Below, piece after piece: positions 19,947 to 30,270 of a stretch of 64,000 bases of DNA (its first letter is position 1; each line of letters begins with the position of its first letter). The DNA lies in NCBI RefSeq assembly GCF_002499975.2, contig NZ_CP052766.1, positions 1,984,001 to 2,048,000 of the forward strand, in the 5' to 3' direction. The stretch comes from Alteromonas pelagimontana (GTDB taxonomy: Bacteria > Pseudomonadota > Gammaproteobacteria > Enterobacterales > Alteromonadaceae). Below the pieces are notes generated by a model. The model saw nothing but the letters and a program-made list of their open reading frames with translations. It was not told the origin of the DNA and searched no databases. The position numbers and the translations under genes were made by a program.

Positions 19947-21740
19947 TTGTTCAAAGGTTCAACAGTGTTTAAAAGGCTTTCAAAGATCCGGTTTTTGTTT
20001 TCGGGGCTGATACTCCTGCTTACACCGTTAATCTCATTTACTACTGTTGCAGTAGATTTTACGGTTAAAGGCGTTGATGACGGGACCTTGAAAGATAATA
20101 TACGTCTTCATTTGAATAATTTAGATGTAGAGAGCACGCTGCTGTCAGATCCTTTCTGGCAGGAAGAGGTGGGCAACACTGTTGCCACTGCGGTTGAGCC
20201 CTTTGGTTACTACAATAGCAGTACCACGATAGAAAAAGGTGAAGGAGAGAACGTTATTCTTCATGTGGATGTTGGGGTGCCGCTAAAAATCGCAAATGTT
20301 AACCGCGAAATCATCGGCGCTGGGCGGGAAGACAAAGACTTTCGCGAAAAATTTAATGCTTTTTCGCTAAAGCCCGGTGACATCCTCCGTCAACCGGTAT
20401 ACGAAAGCTTTAAGTCTTCCATGTTCAACTACGCTCTTTCCCACGGTTATTTCGATTTTTCATGGCAAGCCACCCGCCTTGATTTAGTACGTGAAGATCG
20501 CGAAGCCAATGTACTGCTAATTGCTCAAAGCGGCCCTCGGTACAACTTTGGCAAAATCACCATTTCCGGGGAAGAACGGGCAAAAGCAATTATTGAGCGT
20601 TTGCGTCCTTTTGAAGAGGGCGAAGCTTATTCATCGAGCAAGCTGACAGAGTTTAACCGCATGCTCAATCAATCCGGCTATTTTTCTCGTGTCATTGCCC
20701 GTCCGGTGGTGAGTGAGGCAGAAGGACTAAATGTACCCATTGAAATTACCATTGTGCATAAGCCAAGAGACACATTTAACGTGGGTGTTGGTGCTGCAAC
20801 AGATACGGGCCCTCGACTGCGGTTTAAATGGGAACGTCCATGGGTGAACTCCCGCGGCCACTCTGTGACCTCGGAGCTTTTTTTATCAGAACCAGAACAA
20901 TCACTTACCGTGGACTACCGGATTCCGCAACGTGATATCACCAATGATTACATCAGTATTGAGGCAGGGTATCAGTTTATCGAATATACCAATTCTAATA
21001 CCGACAGTGAAACCTTGACGATAGCCGCTCACCGGTACTGGCAAAAATATAACTCCCCCTGGCAGCAGGACGGTTCAGTCACCTATTTGCGGGAAAAATA
21101 TGCACAAGGGATTGAGGCGTATCAGACAACACAGCTTGTTATGCCGGGTTACGCTGTTAAATATGTGCAAAAGGATGATGCGCTGAACATTAATACCGGC
21201 ACCTTTTTGCAGGCATTTGCGCAGTTGGGAAGAGAAGGTTATGGTTCGGACATAGATATAATAAAAAGTGTAGTTGAAGGATTAGTAATACGCACATTTG
21301 ATAAGCATCGCGTTACATTACGCGCCGAAGCGGGAGCCATAGAGACCAGCGATTTTTCTCGCGTGCCGACATCTCTTCGCTTTTTTGCTGGAGGGGATCA
21401 AAGTATTCGCGGATTTGCATATCGGGATATTTCTCCTCGTGAGCAAGTTTTCGACCCGGAAACCGGAGAGCTCACCGAAGATGAAGAACCTATCGGCGGT
21501 AAATACCTGGCTACAGCAAGCGCTGAATATGCCTATAGGGTTGCGGATGCGTGGCGGGTCGCTCTTTTTACTGACGTAGGTACCGCTACCAACGATTTTG
21601 ATACCGACCCCGCGTACAGTTTTGGTACCGGTTTTCATTGGCTTTCCCCGATTGGGCCTGTGCGAGTGTACGGGGCCCGAGGCTTTTCCGAGTATGAAAA
21701 CAGCTGGCGACTGCACTTTATCCTGGGGCCAGAGATATGA
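19947..21740 (+). CDS. tamA: translocation and assembly module outer-membrane protein TamA
   Basis: 597 aa. A signal-like hydrophobic N-terminus is followed by three POTRA domains (about residues 35-280) and a 16-strand Omp85 beta-barrel. The barrel contains the family motif seen as FFAGGDQSIRGFAY. TamA with TamB helps insert outer-membrane proteins and moves phospholipids to the outer membrane. No ATG start is available: TTG at 19947 follows AAAGGA, and GTG at 19965 follows AAAGG, so either could be used. Its stop overlaps the tamB ATG (ATGA), showing coupling. Confidence 0.93.
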   Translation: MFKGSTVFKRLSKIRFLFSGLILLLTPLISFTTVAVDFTVKGVDDGTLKDNIRLHLNNLDVESTLLSDPFWQEEVGNTVATAVEPFGYYNSSTTIEKGEGENVILHVDVGVPLKIANVNREIIGAGREDKDFREKFNAFSLKPGDILRQPVYESFKSSMFNYALSHGYFDFSWQATRLDLVREDREANVLLIAQSGPRYNFGKITISGEERAKAIIERLRPFEEGEAYSSSKLTEFNRMLNQSGYFSRVIARPVVSEAEGLNVPIEITIVHKPRDTFNVGVGAATDTGPRLRFKWERPWVNSRGHSVTSELFLSEPEQSLTVDYRIPQRDITNDYISIEAGYQFIEYTNSNTDSETLTIAAHRYWQKYNSPWQQDGSVTYLREKYAQGIEAYQTTQLVMPGYAVKYVQKDDALNINTGTFLQAFAQLGREGYGSDIDIIKSVVEGLVIRTFDKHRVTLRAEAGAIETSDFSRVPTSLRFFAGGDQSIRGFAYRDISPREQVFDPETGELTEDEEPIGGKYLATASAEYAYRVADAWRVALFTDVGTATNDFDTDPAYSFGTGFHWLSPIGPVRVYGARGFSEYENSWRLHFILGPEI

Positions 21741-24700
21741 AAAAGCGCTATATTACCCTATGGATCCTGTCTCCTATTCTCGCTGTTGTGATGATTGCGG
21801 GGCTAATAATCAGTCCGCTCGGGGCCCCGGTTATCCGCTACGCGGCCCAGTCCTTCGTTCCTAATCTTACAATTGCAGACGTTGAGGGCACAATTCTTAG
21901 TGATTTCTCGGTAAGCGGCGTTAGCTGGGAAAACGAAAATTGGCGGATTGAAGTCGGTCAGGCGACCATAAATATCGTGCTCGGCTGCCTGATGACGCCA
22001 AAAGTTTGTATAGACAAGCTCGCCGTTGACAAACTTGCGGTAACCCAAATCAAGCCACCGGCTGAAGACACTACCGAAGAAGAGACGGACGAGCCGTTCA
22101 CTATGCCTGTTGATGTTGTGGTAAATGACATCACTTTCACTTCTACTTCGGTCACTCTGCCAGGTCAGCAAGTTATACTGGGGGAATTTACCGCTAAAGC
22201 TAGCGCCAGCGATACGATAATACTGCAGTCACCGCTATTGAAAAACCTCACGGTGACCCTTGCGGGCGATGATGAACCCGCTGCCCCCGCGTCCGCTTCC
22301 TTTGTTATGGAATATACCGCACCTGCGCTTCCTACCGTTGCGTTACCCATTCCTGTTTCCATTACAGAGTTCGCGTTATACAACGGCAAAATTGTGCAGG
22401 GAGAAAGCACACAGCATATCCCGGTGGCCAGGTTTGCAGAATTAGCTTTTAAAGATACGCAACTTAAGGCGGAAGAGCTGCATGTTGAACACGATCTCGC
22501 TACCGTAGACGCGTCTGCTAATATTGATTTAAGCGGCAACTACCCATTGTCGCTGTCAACGCGTGCGCAGATAAAGCTCAACGACACGCAAACTGAGAAT
22601 ATCCAGCTGGATGCCTCTGGCTCTCTGGAACGACTTGATTTACAGATGACTGCGCAGGGCGCCTATGAAGCGAAATTGTCGGTAAATGCAAATATCCTGT
22701 CCGACACATTACCACTCAACGTCACAGCAACCTGGCCCCGGCAACCTTTGCCAGCGGTTGAAAACAGCGCACTTTTCGCCGGCTCACTAACCCTGGAAGG
22801 CATCATGGGTCAATATCAGCTAAACGCAGAAAGTGGTGTTAATCTTCCAGAAATTGGCGACATTCCATTTACCGCAGATGCCACCCTTAATCGTCAGCAT
22901 ATTACCGTGAACGAGGCGGATGTCAGTATTCTTGATGGAGAAATCACCAGTACCGGTACCTTGTATCTTAATGAGAACCTAAGTTGGTCGGGTAAAACAA
23001 CACTAAAAAATATTACCACCCAAAGCCTGGTTGCAGGAGGTCCTGCGGATCTTAACGGAGAATTTACCAGCCTTATGCGAATGACGGAAAATGGTCCTGA
23101 GGTAAGCCTCACCGGTTTGAATATTGAAGGTAAGCAAGGCGAATGGCCATTGCACTTTGAAGGTTCATTGGCGTATTCGGTTCCCAGTGATTTACTGGTC
23201 GGCACGCTTTCATTAGAGCAAGAGCAGAACCGTCTTGTCGTTGCCGGGCAGCTATTTAAAGAACGCTATCTTGATGCCAGTATTATTGTTGATTTGAAGG
23301 ACGTCCAAACGCTGTATCCCGGCCTTAGCGGCAGTATCACCGGAAAAATTGAAACGCTTGGCGAATGGCAGGATCCTCAGGCTGATGGCACTATTACGTT
23401 GGCTGATGTTCAAGTGTCACCAACAGTGAATGAATTTATGTCGCAGCAAGGGCTGTTGAATGGAGATATCGCGGTCAATGGTAAACTTACCAACCATCAC
23501 GTCACCGTGGATTTAAACCTTCCGGAGCACAAGGCTCAGTTAGCATTGTCTGGCAGTTGGCAGGATCAACGCTGGAAAGGCAATATCGAAAGCAGCCAGC
23601 TTGAATTGCTAACCACCCGTTGGCAGTTGGAAGCCCCCTTTGATGTGGCTGTGCGTCCTGAGCCTTTTAGCATGAAACTTACTGAGCATTGTTGGCAATC
23701 CCGTAACGAAGGGGAGCTGTGCATGGATGATCTGCTTTATAAAGATGATCAGGCCCGTTGGCTGATAAAAGCGAATGCGTTGCCGATTGGTTTATGGGCC
23801 CATGAGCTCGCACCCACTATTATTCCGGGAGCACCAGATTCTACATTAACCATTACCACACACGGTAAATTAGGGCCCGACACGCCTATCCAGGCTAATT
23901 TTACGTTACAGGTTACTCCTGCTGTATGGAAGCTTGGCAACAATCAGCAGGTCGCATTGAACCTTTCCGAAATGACAGCAACAGGAACGTTTAAAGATGA
24001 TGTGTTAAAGGCCCAGGCTCACCTTACCAGCGAAGAAATGGGCAGTATCGATGTTGATGTTCAAACTCAATCTACCGGAGATCAACAACCGCTTGAGGGA
24101 AACATTCAACTCACTGACATAAGATTAGCGCCGTTAAAGCCAGTTTCTCCTGCCATTCGTGACTTGGGAGGCGAATTAAACGGAAACATCGGCATAACGG
24201 GCTCAATCACTGAACCCGTGCTTCAAGGCAGTGTTCAGCTGCAAAATGGCGCAGTAGATATTAAAGACATGCCGGTGAGTATTAGCCAGTGGCAGCAAGA
24301 CATAGCCTTAAATGGTGAGAAAGCCACTTTCGACGGCAAATTTCTGTTAGGGGGCGGGGAAGGAACTTTGACGGGCAACGTCGACTGGAGCAATGAGTTA
24401 CTGGCAAACTTAAAACTTAAAGGTAAGCAATTTGAGGTACGCCAGCGAGACATCCGTATGCGGCTATCGCCCAACCTTACTGTAAACGCTGCACCGGGGA
24501 ATGTAGAAGTGACGGGGAAAGTCGATATTCCGTGGGCGCGGGTGGTAATTGAGGAGCTTCCGGAGAACGCCGTCTCACCGTCCGAGGATGTGTATTTGCG
24601 CGGTGAGCCGCCTAAACAAGAGCCGCTGGATGTCGTTAACGCCAACATCATGGTAAACATTGACAAAGAAAAAGCCGGTGAAGTCAAAATTGAAGCCTTT

Positions 24701-25480
24701 GGCTTGACCGCCAATCTGCACGGAGGCATTCAGGTCAATTCTCATCCTTCACTGGTAGCATATGGAGATTTACAGATTCTGGATGGTCGCTTCCAGGCGT
24801 ACGGACAGGATCTCATTATTCAGACCGGCGAGGTGCAGTTCAACGGCCCGCTTGACCAGCCCTTATTGCTGGTAGAAGCCATACGCGACCCGGACAAAAC
24901 GGAAGATGGCGTAGTGGCGGGGATCCGTGTCGATGGCCCTGCTGATAGTCCGAATGTTAATCTTTTTTCTGAGCCAGCCATGAACCAAAGCGCCAGTCTG
25001 GCCTATTTGTTGAACGGCCGCGGCCCGGGAGCCGGTTCTTCAGAGCCTAACTATAACGCCTTGCTACTGGGCTTTGGTTTGTCCAATACTGAAAAGTTGC
25101 AAGGGAAAGTTGGAAGCGCGCTGGGAATTGAAGATTTCAGCGTAGGTACCACCTCTAGCCCCAGTGGTGGCGACACCAAGCTTTCTTTGAGTGGCCGGCT
25201 AAATGATCGGTTAACCCTGCAGTATAACGTAGACGTCGGCTTAAACAGTAATGATCAGACTACTCAAAATCTTCGTCGCCGCCAGGAAGCGCCAGATTTA
25301 GCGTTACGCTATCGCTTACTTCCCAAGCTTTTCGTCGAAGCTGTACAAACGACCATTGAAGAACAAACTGAATTTGCTGTGGACCTATACTATGAGTTTT
25401 TTGTAGGGGAAAGTACGCCTGTTATCAAAAAAGACAGAGATGAAAATGATGAGAGCGAAGCCGCCGCACAAGAACCATAA
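21737..25480 (+). CDS. tamB: translocation and assembly module inner-membrane protein TamB
   Basis: 1,247 aa, the usual TamB size. One N-terminal membrane anchor (about residues 8-28) is followed by a very long beta-rich region of repeated beta-taco type, which bridges the periplasm as a hydrophobic groove. The last ~350 residues are the conserved DUF490/TamB domain, which docks on TamA (GRGPGAGSSEPNYNALLLGFGL is part of it). Starts inside the tamA stop. The acidic tail DENDESEAAAQEP is not unusual. Confidence 0.95.
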   Translation: MKKRYITLWILSPILAVVMIAGLIISPLGAPVIRYAAQSFVPNLTIADVEGTILSDFSVSGVSWENENWRIEVGQATINIVLGCLMTPKVCIDKLAVDKLAVTQIKPPAEDTTEEETDEPFTMPVDVVVNDITFTSTSVTLPGQQVILGEFTAKASASDTIILQSPLLKNLTVTLAGDDEPAAPASASFVMEYTAPALPTVALPIPVSITEFALYNGKIVQGESTQHIPVARFAELAFKDTQLKAEELHVEHDLATVDASANIDLSGNYPLSLSTRAQIKLNDTQTENIQLDASGSLERLDLQMTAQGAYEAKLSVNANILSDTLPLNVTATWPRQPLPAVENSALFAGSLTLEGIMGQYQLNAESGVNLPEIGDIPFTADATLNRQHITVNEADVSILDGEITSTGTLYLNENLSWSGKTTLKNITTQSLVAGGPADLNGEFTSLMRMTENGPEVSLTGLNIEGKQGEWPLHFEGSLAYSVPSDLLVGTLSLEQEQNRLVVAGQLFKERYLDASIIVDLKDVQTLYPGLSGSITGKIETLGEWQDPQADGTITLADVQVSPTVNEFMSQQGLLNGDIAVNGKLTNHHVTVDLNLPEHKAQLALSGSWQDQRWKGNIESSQLELLTTRWQLEAPFDVAVRPEPFSMKLTEHCWQSRNEGELCMDDLLYKDDQARWLIKANALPIGLWAHELAPTIIPGAPDSTLTITTHGKLGPDTPIQANFTLQVTPAVWKLGNNQQVALNLSEMTATGTFKDDVLKAQAHLTSEEMGSIDVDVQTQSTGDQQPLEGNIQLTDIRLAPLKPVSPAIRDLGGELNGNIGITGSITEPVLQGSVQLQNGAVDIKDMPVSISQWQQDIALNGEKATFDGKFLLGGGEGTLTGNVDWSNELLANLKLKGKQFEVRQRDIRMRLSPNLTVNAAPGNVEVTGKVDIPWARVVIEELPENAVSPSEDVYLRGEPPKQEPLDVVNANIMVNIDKEKAGEVKIEAFGLTANLHGGIQVNSHPSLVAYGDLQILDGRFQAYGQDLIIQTGEVQFNGPLDQPLLLVEAIRDPDKTEDGVVAGIRVDGPADSPNVNLFSEPAMNQSASLAYLLNGRGPGAGSSEPNYNALLLGFGLSNTEKLQGKVGSALGIEDFSVGTTSSPSGGDTKLSLSGRLNDRLTLQYNVDVGLNSNDQTTQNLRRRQEAPDLALRYRLLPKLFVEAVQTTIEEQTEFAVDLYYEFFVGESTPVIKKDRDENDESEAAAQEP

Positions 25481-25580
25481 GCTGTCGAGCGAGGAGGCTC
25501 ACTTTTTAGGCGTCTAATCCAGAAGGATGATAAGTACAAAATCGGCGTTATCCAGAGACGCCAGATAATGTAGATTCAGC

Positions 25581-26558
25581 TTATTTTATGCGGTCAGAAA
25601 AATCGCTTACTCCAGCTTTGGTGCGCTCTACCTCTTTAATAGTGCCGTCGCTATTGAACTGTAGATATTCTGCCGCCACTTTACGTTGTGGCGTAGGGCA
25701 TGAATCAGCGGCATCTTTAAGCCAACGGTGGTAGAACAATAACCACTGGCCTTTATATTCGACGATGGAATGGTGATTATTGCTTTGGTTTTCCTGTTCC
25801 ATAAAAACCCCTTTGTATGTCCAAGGTCCGGTAGGTGAGTCAGCCATGTAATACGCAAGTTCGCGATTATTTTCCGGCATTGTGAAGTAATATTTTTCTT
25901 CTCGTTTAAACACCCACGGCCCTTCCATTTTGGGCTCATACCCGCCCATATCCATTTCCATTAAATCGCCTTCAACGCTGCGCATATCATCTGCCATCCT
26001 GGCTACGTGAAAATCTTTGCCTGAGCCGTGAAAATATAAATACGCTGTACCATCGTCGTCAATAAACAGGCTGGGATCGTTGGCGTAAGGTTCGCGCCAT
26101 AAAGGCTTACCAATCACATCTTTAAACGGACCAGTAGGCGAATCACTGACAGCTATACCAATTCCCATCCACTTGGTGCTGTTTTTCGGATTCTGGCGGT
26201 CTTTCATTCCAGTGCCTGCCGGAAAAACCAGGTAATATTTACCATTTTTGTATGCGGCGTCTGGTGCCCATGCAAAGTTATCTGCCCAGGCAAGATCGTC
26301 AACCGATAACACCGCACCATGATCTTTCCAATTCACCAAATCTTCTGATGAAAACACGTGCCAGTTCTTCATGTAGAAATCATCCTGGCATTCTTCATCA
26401 TGGGAAGTATAGAGATACATTTTTCCGTCCTGCCAGACATGCGCGGACGGATCGGCAGTCTTAATATTACTGCCAAAATCCAGCGGATTCTGAGCGTAGC
26501 AATTGGCGCAGAGTAATCCCAGTACGAGAGATAAGCGTCTTACTGACGTATTCACCAT
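25581..26558 (-). CDS. secreted glycoside hydrolase family 43 protein
   Basis: 325 aa. A signal peptide (LGLLCANCYA, cleavage near residue 22) leads into a five-bladed GH43 propeller. The three catalytic acids expected for the family are visible: D36 in TADPSAH (base), the Asp in YANDPSLF (pKa modulator), and the Glu in KMEGPWVF (acid). The H-rich turn NNHHSIVEY matches the family's metal site region. GH43 enzymes cut arabinose- or xylose-containing plant and algal glycans. No transporter, TonB receptor or other CAZyme gene lies beside it. Convergent with tamB. Confidence 0.88.
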   Translation of the reverse strand: MVNTSVRRLSLVLGLLCANCYAQNPLDFGSNIKTADPSAHVWQDGKMYLYTSHDEECQDDFYMKNWHVFSSEDLVNWKDHGAVLSVDDLAWADNFAWAPDAAYKNGKYYLVFPAGTGMKDRQNPKNSTKWMGIGIAVSDSPTGPFKDVIGKPLWREPYANDPSLFIDDDGTAYLYFHGSGKDFHVARMADDMRSVEGDLMEMDMGGYEPKMEGPWVFKREEKYYFTMPENNRELAYYMADSPTGPWTYKGVFMEQENQSNNHHSIVEYKGQWLLFYHRWLKDAADSCPTPQRKVAAEYLQFNSDGTIKEVERTKAGVSDFSDRIK

Positions 26559-26814
26559 TATTTTATTCTCACTTTAACTGTAGGATAGAAAAGAGATTAG
26601 GTGAAAAAGTAATACCGTGCCACCGGTATCCCGACGCAGGAACTGGTTTTTCGCTTACGTTTATTGGTGTTTTGCCCGTAAACCAGCCACTCTGTCTTTG
26701 CTATGAAATGACTTAGCGTCAACTAAGGAAGAATTAGCATTGTATAGCCAAATTTTGTGCGCCAGAGCCCGTTAATTTTCGCCGTTTTCTTCTTACGGCA
26801 CAGGCTAATAAAAT

Positions 26815-27399
26815 CTAAGAAGTTAAATCTGTAATGCGGCCATTCTTGAGGCTATAAATCCAGCTGTGGATCATGAGTTTTTGTCCCCGTGCCAAAGCAT
26901 CTTTAACAATGGACGTTCGTTTCACATTTTCTGCCTGTTCACGCACATTGAGTTCGCAGAGTCTTGCGGAACGTTCGTGCTCTGGCAAAGCCGTGACCTC
27001 GTCCCGATGCTTGGCATAAATATCTTTAATATGACCCAGCCAATTGTCGATTAAACCAAAACGCTCTTCGCCCATAGCCGCTTCAATACCTCCGCAACCA
27101 TAGTGGCCACACACAATCACATGCTTCACTTTCAGCACATCCACCGCATATTGCAGAACCGATAAGCAGTTAAGGTCGGTGTGTATCACCATATTAGCTA
27201 CGTTGCGATGAACAAATATGTCACCGGGTAATAAATCAACAATCTGATTGGCAGGCACGCGACTATCTGAGCACCCTATCCATAGGTATTGGGGCGCTTG
27301 CTGCTTTGACAGCGTATCAAAAAAAGTGGGATCGGCTTTAGATGTTCTTGCGGCCCACTGTTCGTTATTATCGAGAAGGCGTTTTATTTCTTTTTTCAT
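26815..27399 (-). CDS. can: beta-class carbonic anhydrase
   Basis: 194 aa. A cytoplasmic zinc enzyme interconverting CO2 and bicarbonate. Zinc ligands are visible as C43 (CSDSRV), H99 and C102 (CGHYGCGG), and D45 and R47 form the usual dyad. It is about 20-25 residues shorter at the C-terminus than E. coli Can. The sequence after the stop does not restore homology in any frame, so this looks like a natural short form. Transcribed alone. Confidence 0.93.
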   Translation of the reverse strand: MKKEIKRLLDNNEQWAARTSKADPTFFDTLSKQQAPQYLWIGCSDSRVPANQIVDLLPGDIFVHRNVANMVIHTDLNCLSVLQYAVDVLKVKHVIVCGHYGCGGIEAAMGEERFGLIDNWLGHIKDIYAKHRDEVTALPEHERSARLCELNVREQAENVKRTSIVKDALARGQKLMIHSWIYSLKNGRITDLTS

Positions 27400-27483
27400 A
27401 GCATTGAACCTGAGAGACGAATTATCTTTATCGTAGTGTGACCGGCGCTAACGTACAAGTGAAACTCGGCTGACTTTCGTCTG

Positions 27484-28419
27484 TTATAAGTCACTCAGAA
27501 AGCGCTGCAGATGATCAACGGCGATATTAACAAGACGCTGTCGCGCTTCCTTTGCTAACCAGGCACTGTGGGGCGTAACAATCAAATTAGCGAGACCTGA
27601 ATGTAGCAGCGGATGGTTAGCATCAGGCGGTTCCGTAGACAGTACATCCAATCCTGCACCGCCGAGTTGGCCGCTTCTAAGCGCGGCGAGTAGCGCTGTT
27701 TCGTCAATGAGGTCGCCGCGAGCAGTATTAATGATAAAAGCGCCTCTTTTCATCTTGCTAAAGCGTTGCGCGTTCATTAAGTGAAATGTCTGCTCGGACA
27801 ATACACAATGTAAGCTCACAACATCGGCTTCAGGCAACAAACTATCTAAAGATGGTCGCGGATCGTCAGGTTCCCCTGGCCGTGCAGCAACAGACACTTT
27901 CATACCCAGCGCCTTTGCCAGCGCAGCAAAGCGCTTACCCAGCTCTCCATACCCTACAATCACCAGATGCTTGCCGGCCACTTCCATCACAGGATGCCCC
28001 AACAAACAAAAATGTGGAGACTTCTCCCACTTCCCCTGGCGTACGTCATCAGAATATTGAGAAAAAGACGTTGCCAGATTTAGCAGCAACATCAGGCAGT
28101 GCTGCGCGACAGCGTCAGTGCCGTACCCTTCAATATTCGCCACTTTAATATTGGTGTGCTTGCAGTACTCTACGTCAATATTATTCATGCCGGTAGCCAG
28201 TACTCCGATATAGCGGCAATGTGGTGCATGAGCTTTTAATGTCTCAGCATTTAACACAACTTTATTAGTTAGAATAACACTGGCATCGGCAATTCGTGCC
28301 GCCACTTCCGCAGGCGCTGTCGCTCCGAACACAGACCATTGAAGAGGCAGATTATAAAGGCCTGACATATCCAGTTCATCAGGGTTAAGCGTGTCAGCAT
28401 CAAGAAGAACAGCGTGCAT
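27484..28419 (-). CDS. D-2-hydroxyacid dehydrogenase (NAD-dependent)
   Basis: 311 aa. Rossmann motif GYGELGKRFA (about residues 150-159) plus the family catalytic Arg (NTARGDLID), Glu and His (TPHSAW). Family members reduce glyoxylate, hydroxypyruvate or similar 2-oxo acids. The frame can start at TTG 28422, but ATG at 28419 overlaps the stop of the upstream thioesterase (TGATG) and is preferred. The two genes form a coupled pair. The exact substrate is unknown. Confidence 0.88.
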   Translation of the reverse strand: MHAVLLDADTLNPDELDMSGLYNLPLQWSVFGATAPAEVAARIADASVILTNKVVLNAETLKAHAPHCRYIGVLATGMNNIDVEYCKHTNIKVANIEGYGTDAVAQHCLMLLLNLATSFSQYSDDVRQGKWEKSPHFCLLGHPVMEVAGKHLVIVGYGELGKRFAALAKALGMKVSVAARPGEPDDPRPSLDSLLPEADVVSLHCVLSEQTFHLMNAQRFSKMKRGAFIINTARGDLIDETALLAALRSGQLGGAGLDVLSTEPPDANHPLLHSGLANLIVTPHSAWLAKEARQRLVNIAVDHLQRFLSDL

Positions 28420-28856
28420 CAAAAAGTCTCCATAATATCGGTTAAGGCTTCTCGTACGATGGAAGGTATCGCGACCGCGCGATCCGTGTGACGATCAACG
28501 AAAACGTGGACAAACTGGCCGTGTGCGACCCGGCGCTGGGTTTCTCCGGCGTAGACAGAAAGCCCGTAGGTCACCGAACTGCGCCCTATTTTTATCACGC
28601 GCAATCCGACATAAATCATTTCTGGATAGGCAGCAGGCGCAATGTACTGGCACTGGGAACTGACAACATATGCAGCGACTTGCGCATTACGTATCTTTGC
28701 CTCCAGGCGATCAGTCAAAAACCGGTTAACGGTCGTATCAAAGAAACCGTAGTACACCACGTTATTGATGTGCCCGTAGGCATCGTTATCTTGCCAACGG
28801 GTGGTGATCTCCAGGTGATAGGGATAATCGGTCAAAGACGGTGAAAAATCTGTCAC
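28419..28856 (-). CDS. acyl-CoA thioesterase, hotdog fold (4HBT/YbgC-like)
   Basis: 145 aa, the length of a single hotdog domain. The active-site signature of the 4-hydroxybenzoyl-CoA thioesterase family is seen as WQDNDAYGHINNVVYYGFFD near residues 21-40. It should hydrolyse a short or aromatic acyl-CoA in the cytoplasm. The start is GTG with AAGGA 5 nt upstream. The downstream dehydrogenase begins inside its stop, suggesting a shared small-molecule pathway that the sequence does not identify. Confidence 0.87.
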   Translation of the reverse strand: MTDFSPSLTDYPYHLEITTRWQDNDAYGHINNVVYYGFFDTTVNRFLTDRLEAKIRNAQVAAYVVSSQCQYIAPAAYPEMIYVGLRVIKIGRSSVTYGLSVYAGETQRRVAHGQFVHVFVDRHTDRAVAIPSIVREALTDIMETF

Positions 28857-28973
28857 TTTTTGTCCTTATGATATGAAGATAATGCTGTTGGTCTATGTCA
28901 ACCGGTAGCGATAACGGCCCCTTTAGGCGCCGCTACGCATAAAATCGCTGCATCTTGAGATAGCGACCGCGGC

Positions 28974-30224
28974 TTAGTTGCGAACTTCTCCATTGCCCAT
29001 AACCACAAACTTCTCCGTTGTCAGTGATTCCGCACCCATGGGGCCGTAAGCATGGAGCTTGCTGGTAGAGATACCAATTTCTGCTCCCAATCCTAATTCG
29101 CCGCCATCGGAGAAACGGGAGGACGCATTAACCATTACTACGGCAGAATCGATGTCTCGCACGAAGCGATGGGCCGTTTGATAATCTTCGGTCACAATAA
29201 CCTCGGTGTGACCAGAGCCATATTGCACAATGTGATCTACAGCTGCATCATAGCTATCCACGACTTTTACCGCTATTTCCAGCGCCAGATATTCCGTTTG
29301 CCAATCGAGAGCCGTGGCTTGGATGCCATCTTTAAAAAAGGGCAAGGCGCGTTCACATGCGTGAACCAGCACGTTATGACGAGCAAACATTTCTGCAATT
29401 CGCGGTAACAGAGTGTCGGCAGTAGCAGCGTGTACCAGACAAGTTTCCAGCGCGTTACACACGCCTACCCGCTGGGTTTTACCGTTTTCAAGAATAGTAA
29501 TGGCCTTATCGGCATCAGCGTGCTGATCCAGATATAAATGACAAATGCCTTTGTAATGCTGGATAACCGGAATCTGACTTTGTTCAGACACGTACTTAAT
29601 CAACCCTTCACCGCCGCGTGGAATAACTAAGTCTATATCGTCTTTTAAGGTGAGTAATGTGGTGAGAATTGCGCGATCAGGATCGGGGACTACGGTGACA
29701 GCAGCTTTATCCAGACCAAATTGTTTCAGAACATGGTGAATGCAACCGGCAAGCGCAAGATTGGAATGTAGCGCTTCTTTGCCTCCACGAAGAATGACTG
29801 CATTCCCGGCTTTAAAACATAATGCCGCCGCATCCACTGTTACATTCGGACGGGATTCATAAATCATTGCAATAACGCCGAGCGGGATGCGCATTTTTCC
29901 AACCTGAATACCGCTGGGCATAGTTTGCATAGCTGAAATTTTGCCTACCGGATCCGGTTGATTGGCGATGTCGGCTACGGCTTTGGCAATATTCATTACC
30001 CTCTCAGTGTTCAGAGTCAGCCGATCAACCATGGCTTCATCCAACCCTCTTTCGCTGGCATTCTCTAAATCTAAAGCATTTGCTGAAAGAATATTTTGGG
30101 TTTGTGAAACCAGATGTTTGCTGACCGCCATCAGCACGTCTTTTTTCTGTTCCGCGTTGAGTTTGGCTACCTGACGAGCGGCACTTTTAGCCGCTTTTGC
30201 GGATTGCTGAATGGAGAAACTCAT
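28974..30224 (-). CDS. proA: glutamate-5-semialdehyde dehydrogenase (gamma-glutamyl phosphate reductase, ProA)
   Basis: 416 aa, full length. It reduces glutamyl 5-phosphate to the semialdehyde with NADPH, the second step of proline synthesis. The aldehyde-dehydrogenase-type cysteine lies in VGVCNALETCLVH, with SRPNVTVDAAALCFKAGNAVILRGG upstream in the family pattern (residues given as landmark only). The longest frame adds 22 residues, but ATG at 30224 is preceded by GGAG at good spacing and matches the family. It follows proB by 46 nt. Confidence 0.97.
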   Translation of the reverse strand: MSFSIQQSAKAAKSAARQVAKLNAEQKKDVLMAVSKHLVSQTQNILSANALDLENASERGLDEAMVDRLTLNTERVMNIAKAVADIANQPDPVGKISAMQTMPSGIQVGKMRIPLGVIAMIYESRPNVTVDAAALCFKAGNAVILRGGKEALHSNLALAGCIHHVLKQFGLDKAAVTVVPDPDRAILTTLLTLKDDIDLVIPRGGEGLIKYVSEQSQIPVIQHYKGICHLYLDQHADADKAITILENGKTQRVGVCNALETCLVHAATADTLLPRIAEMFARHNVLVHACERALPFFKDGIQATALDWQTEYLALEIAVKVVDSYDAAVDHIVQYGSGHTEVIVTEDYQTAHRFVRDIDSAVVMVNASSRFSDGGELGLGAEIGISTSKLHAYGPMGAESLTTEKFVVMGNGEVRN

Positions 30225-30270
30225 ATCATCTCCGTGGGTTAGTAAAAAATTTTGCGAAATAATTGCTACT

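Noticed and set aside
24235..24729. 164-codon frame opposite tamB
   Set aside because: Antisense to tamB, no ribosome binding site and no domain.
26815..26817. Carbonic anhydrase seemed truncated by a frameshift
   Set aside because: No frame after the stop resumes family sequence; short forms of this enzyme exist.
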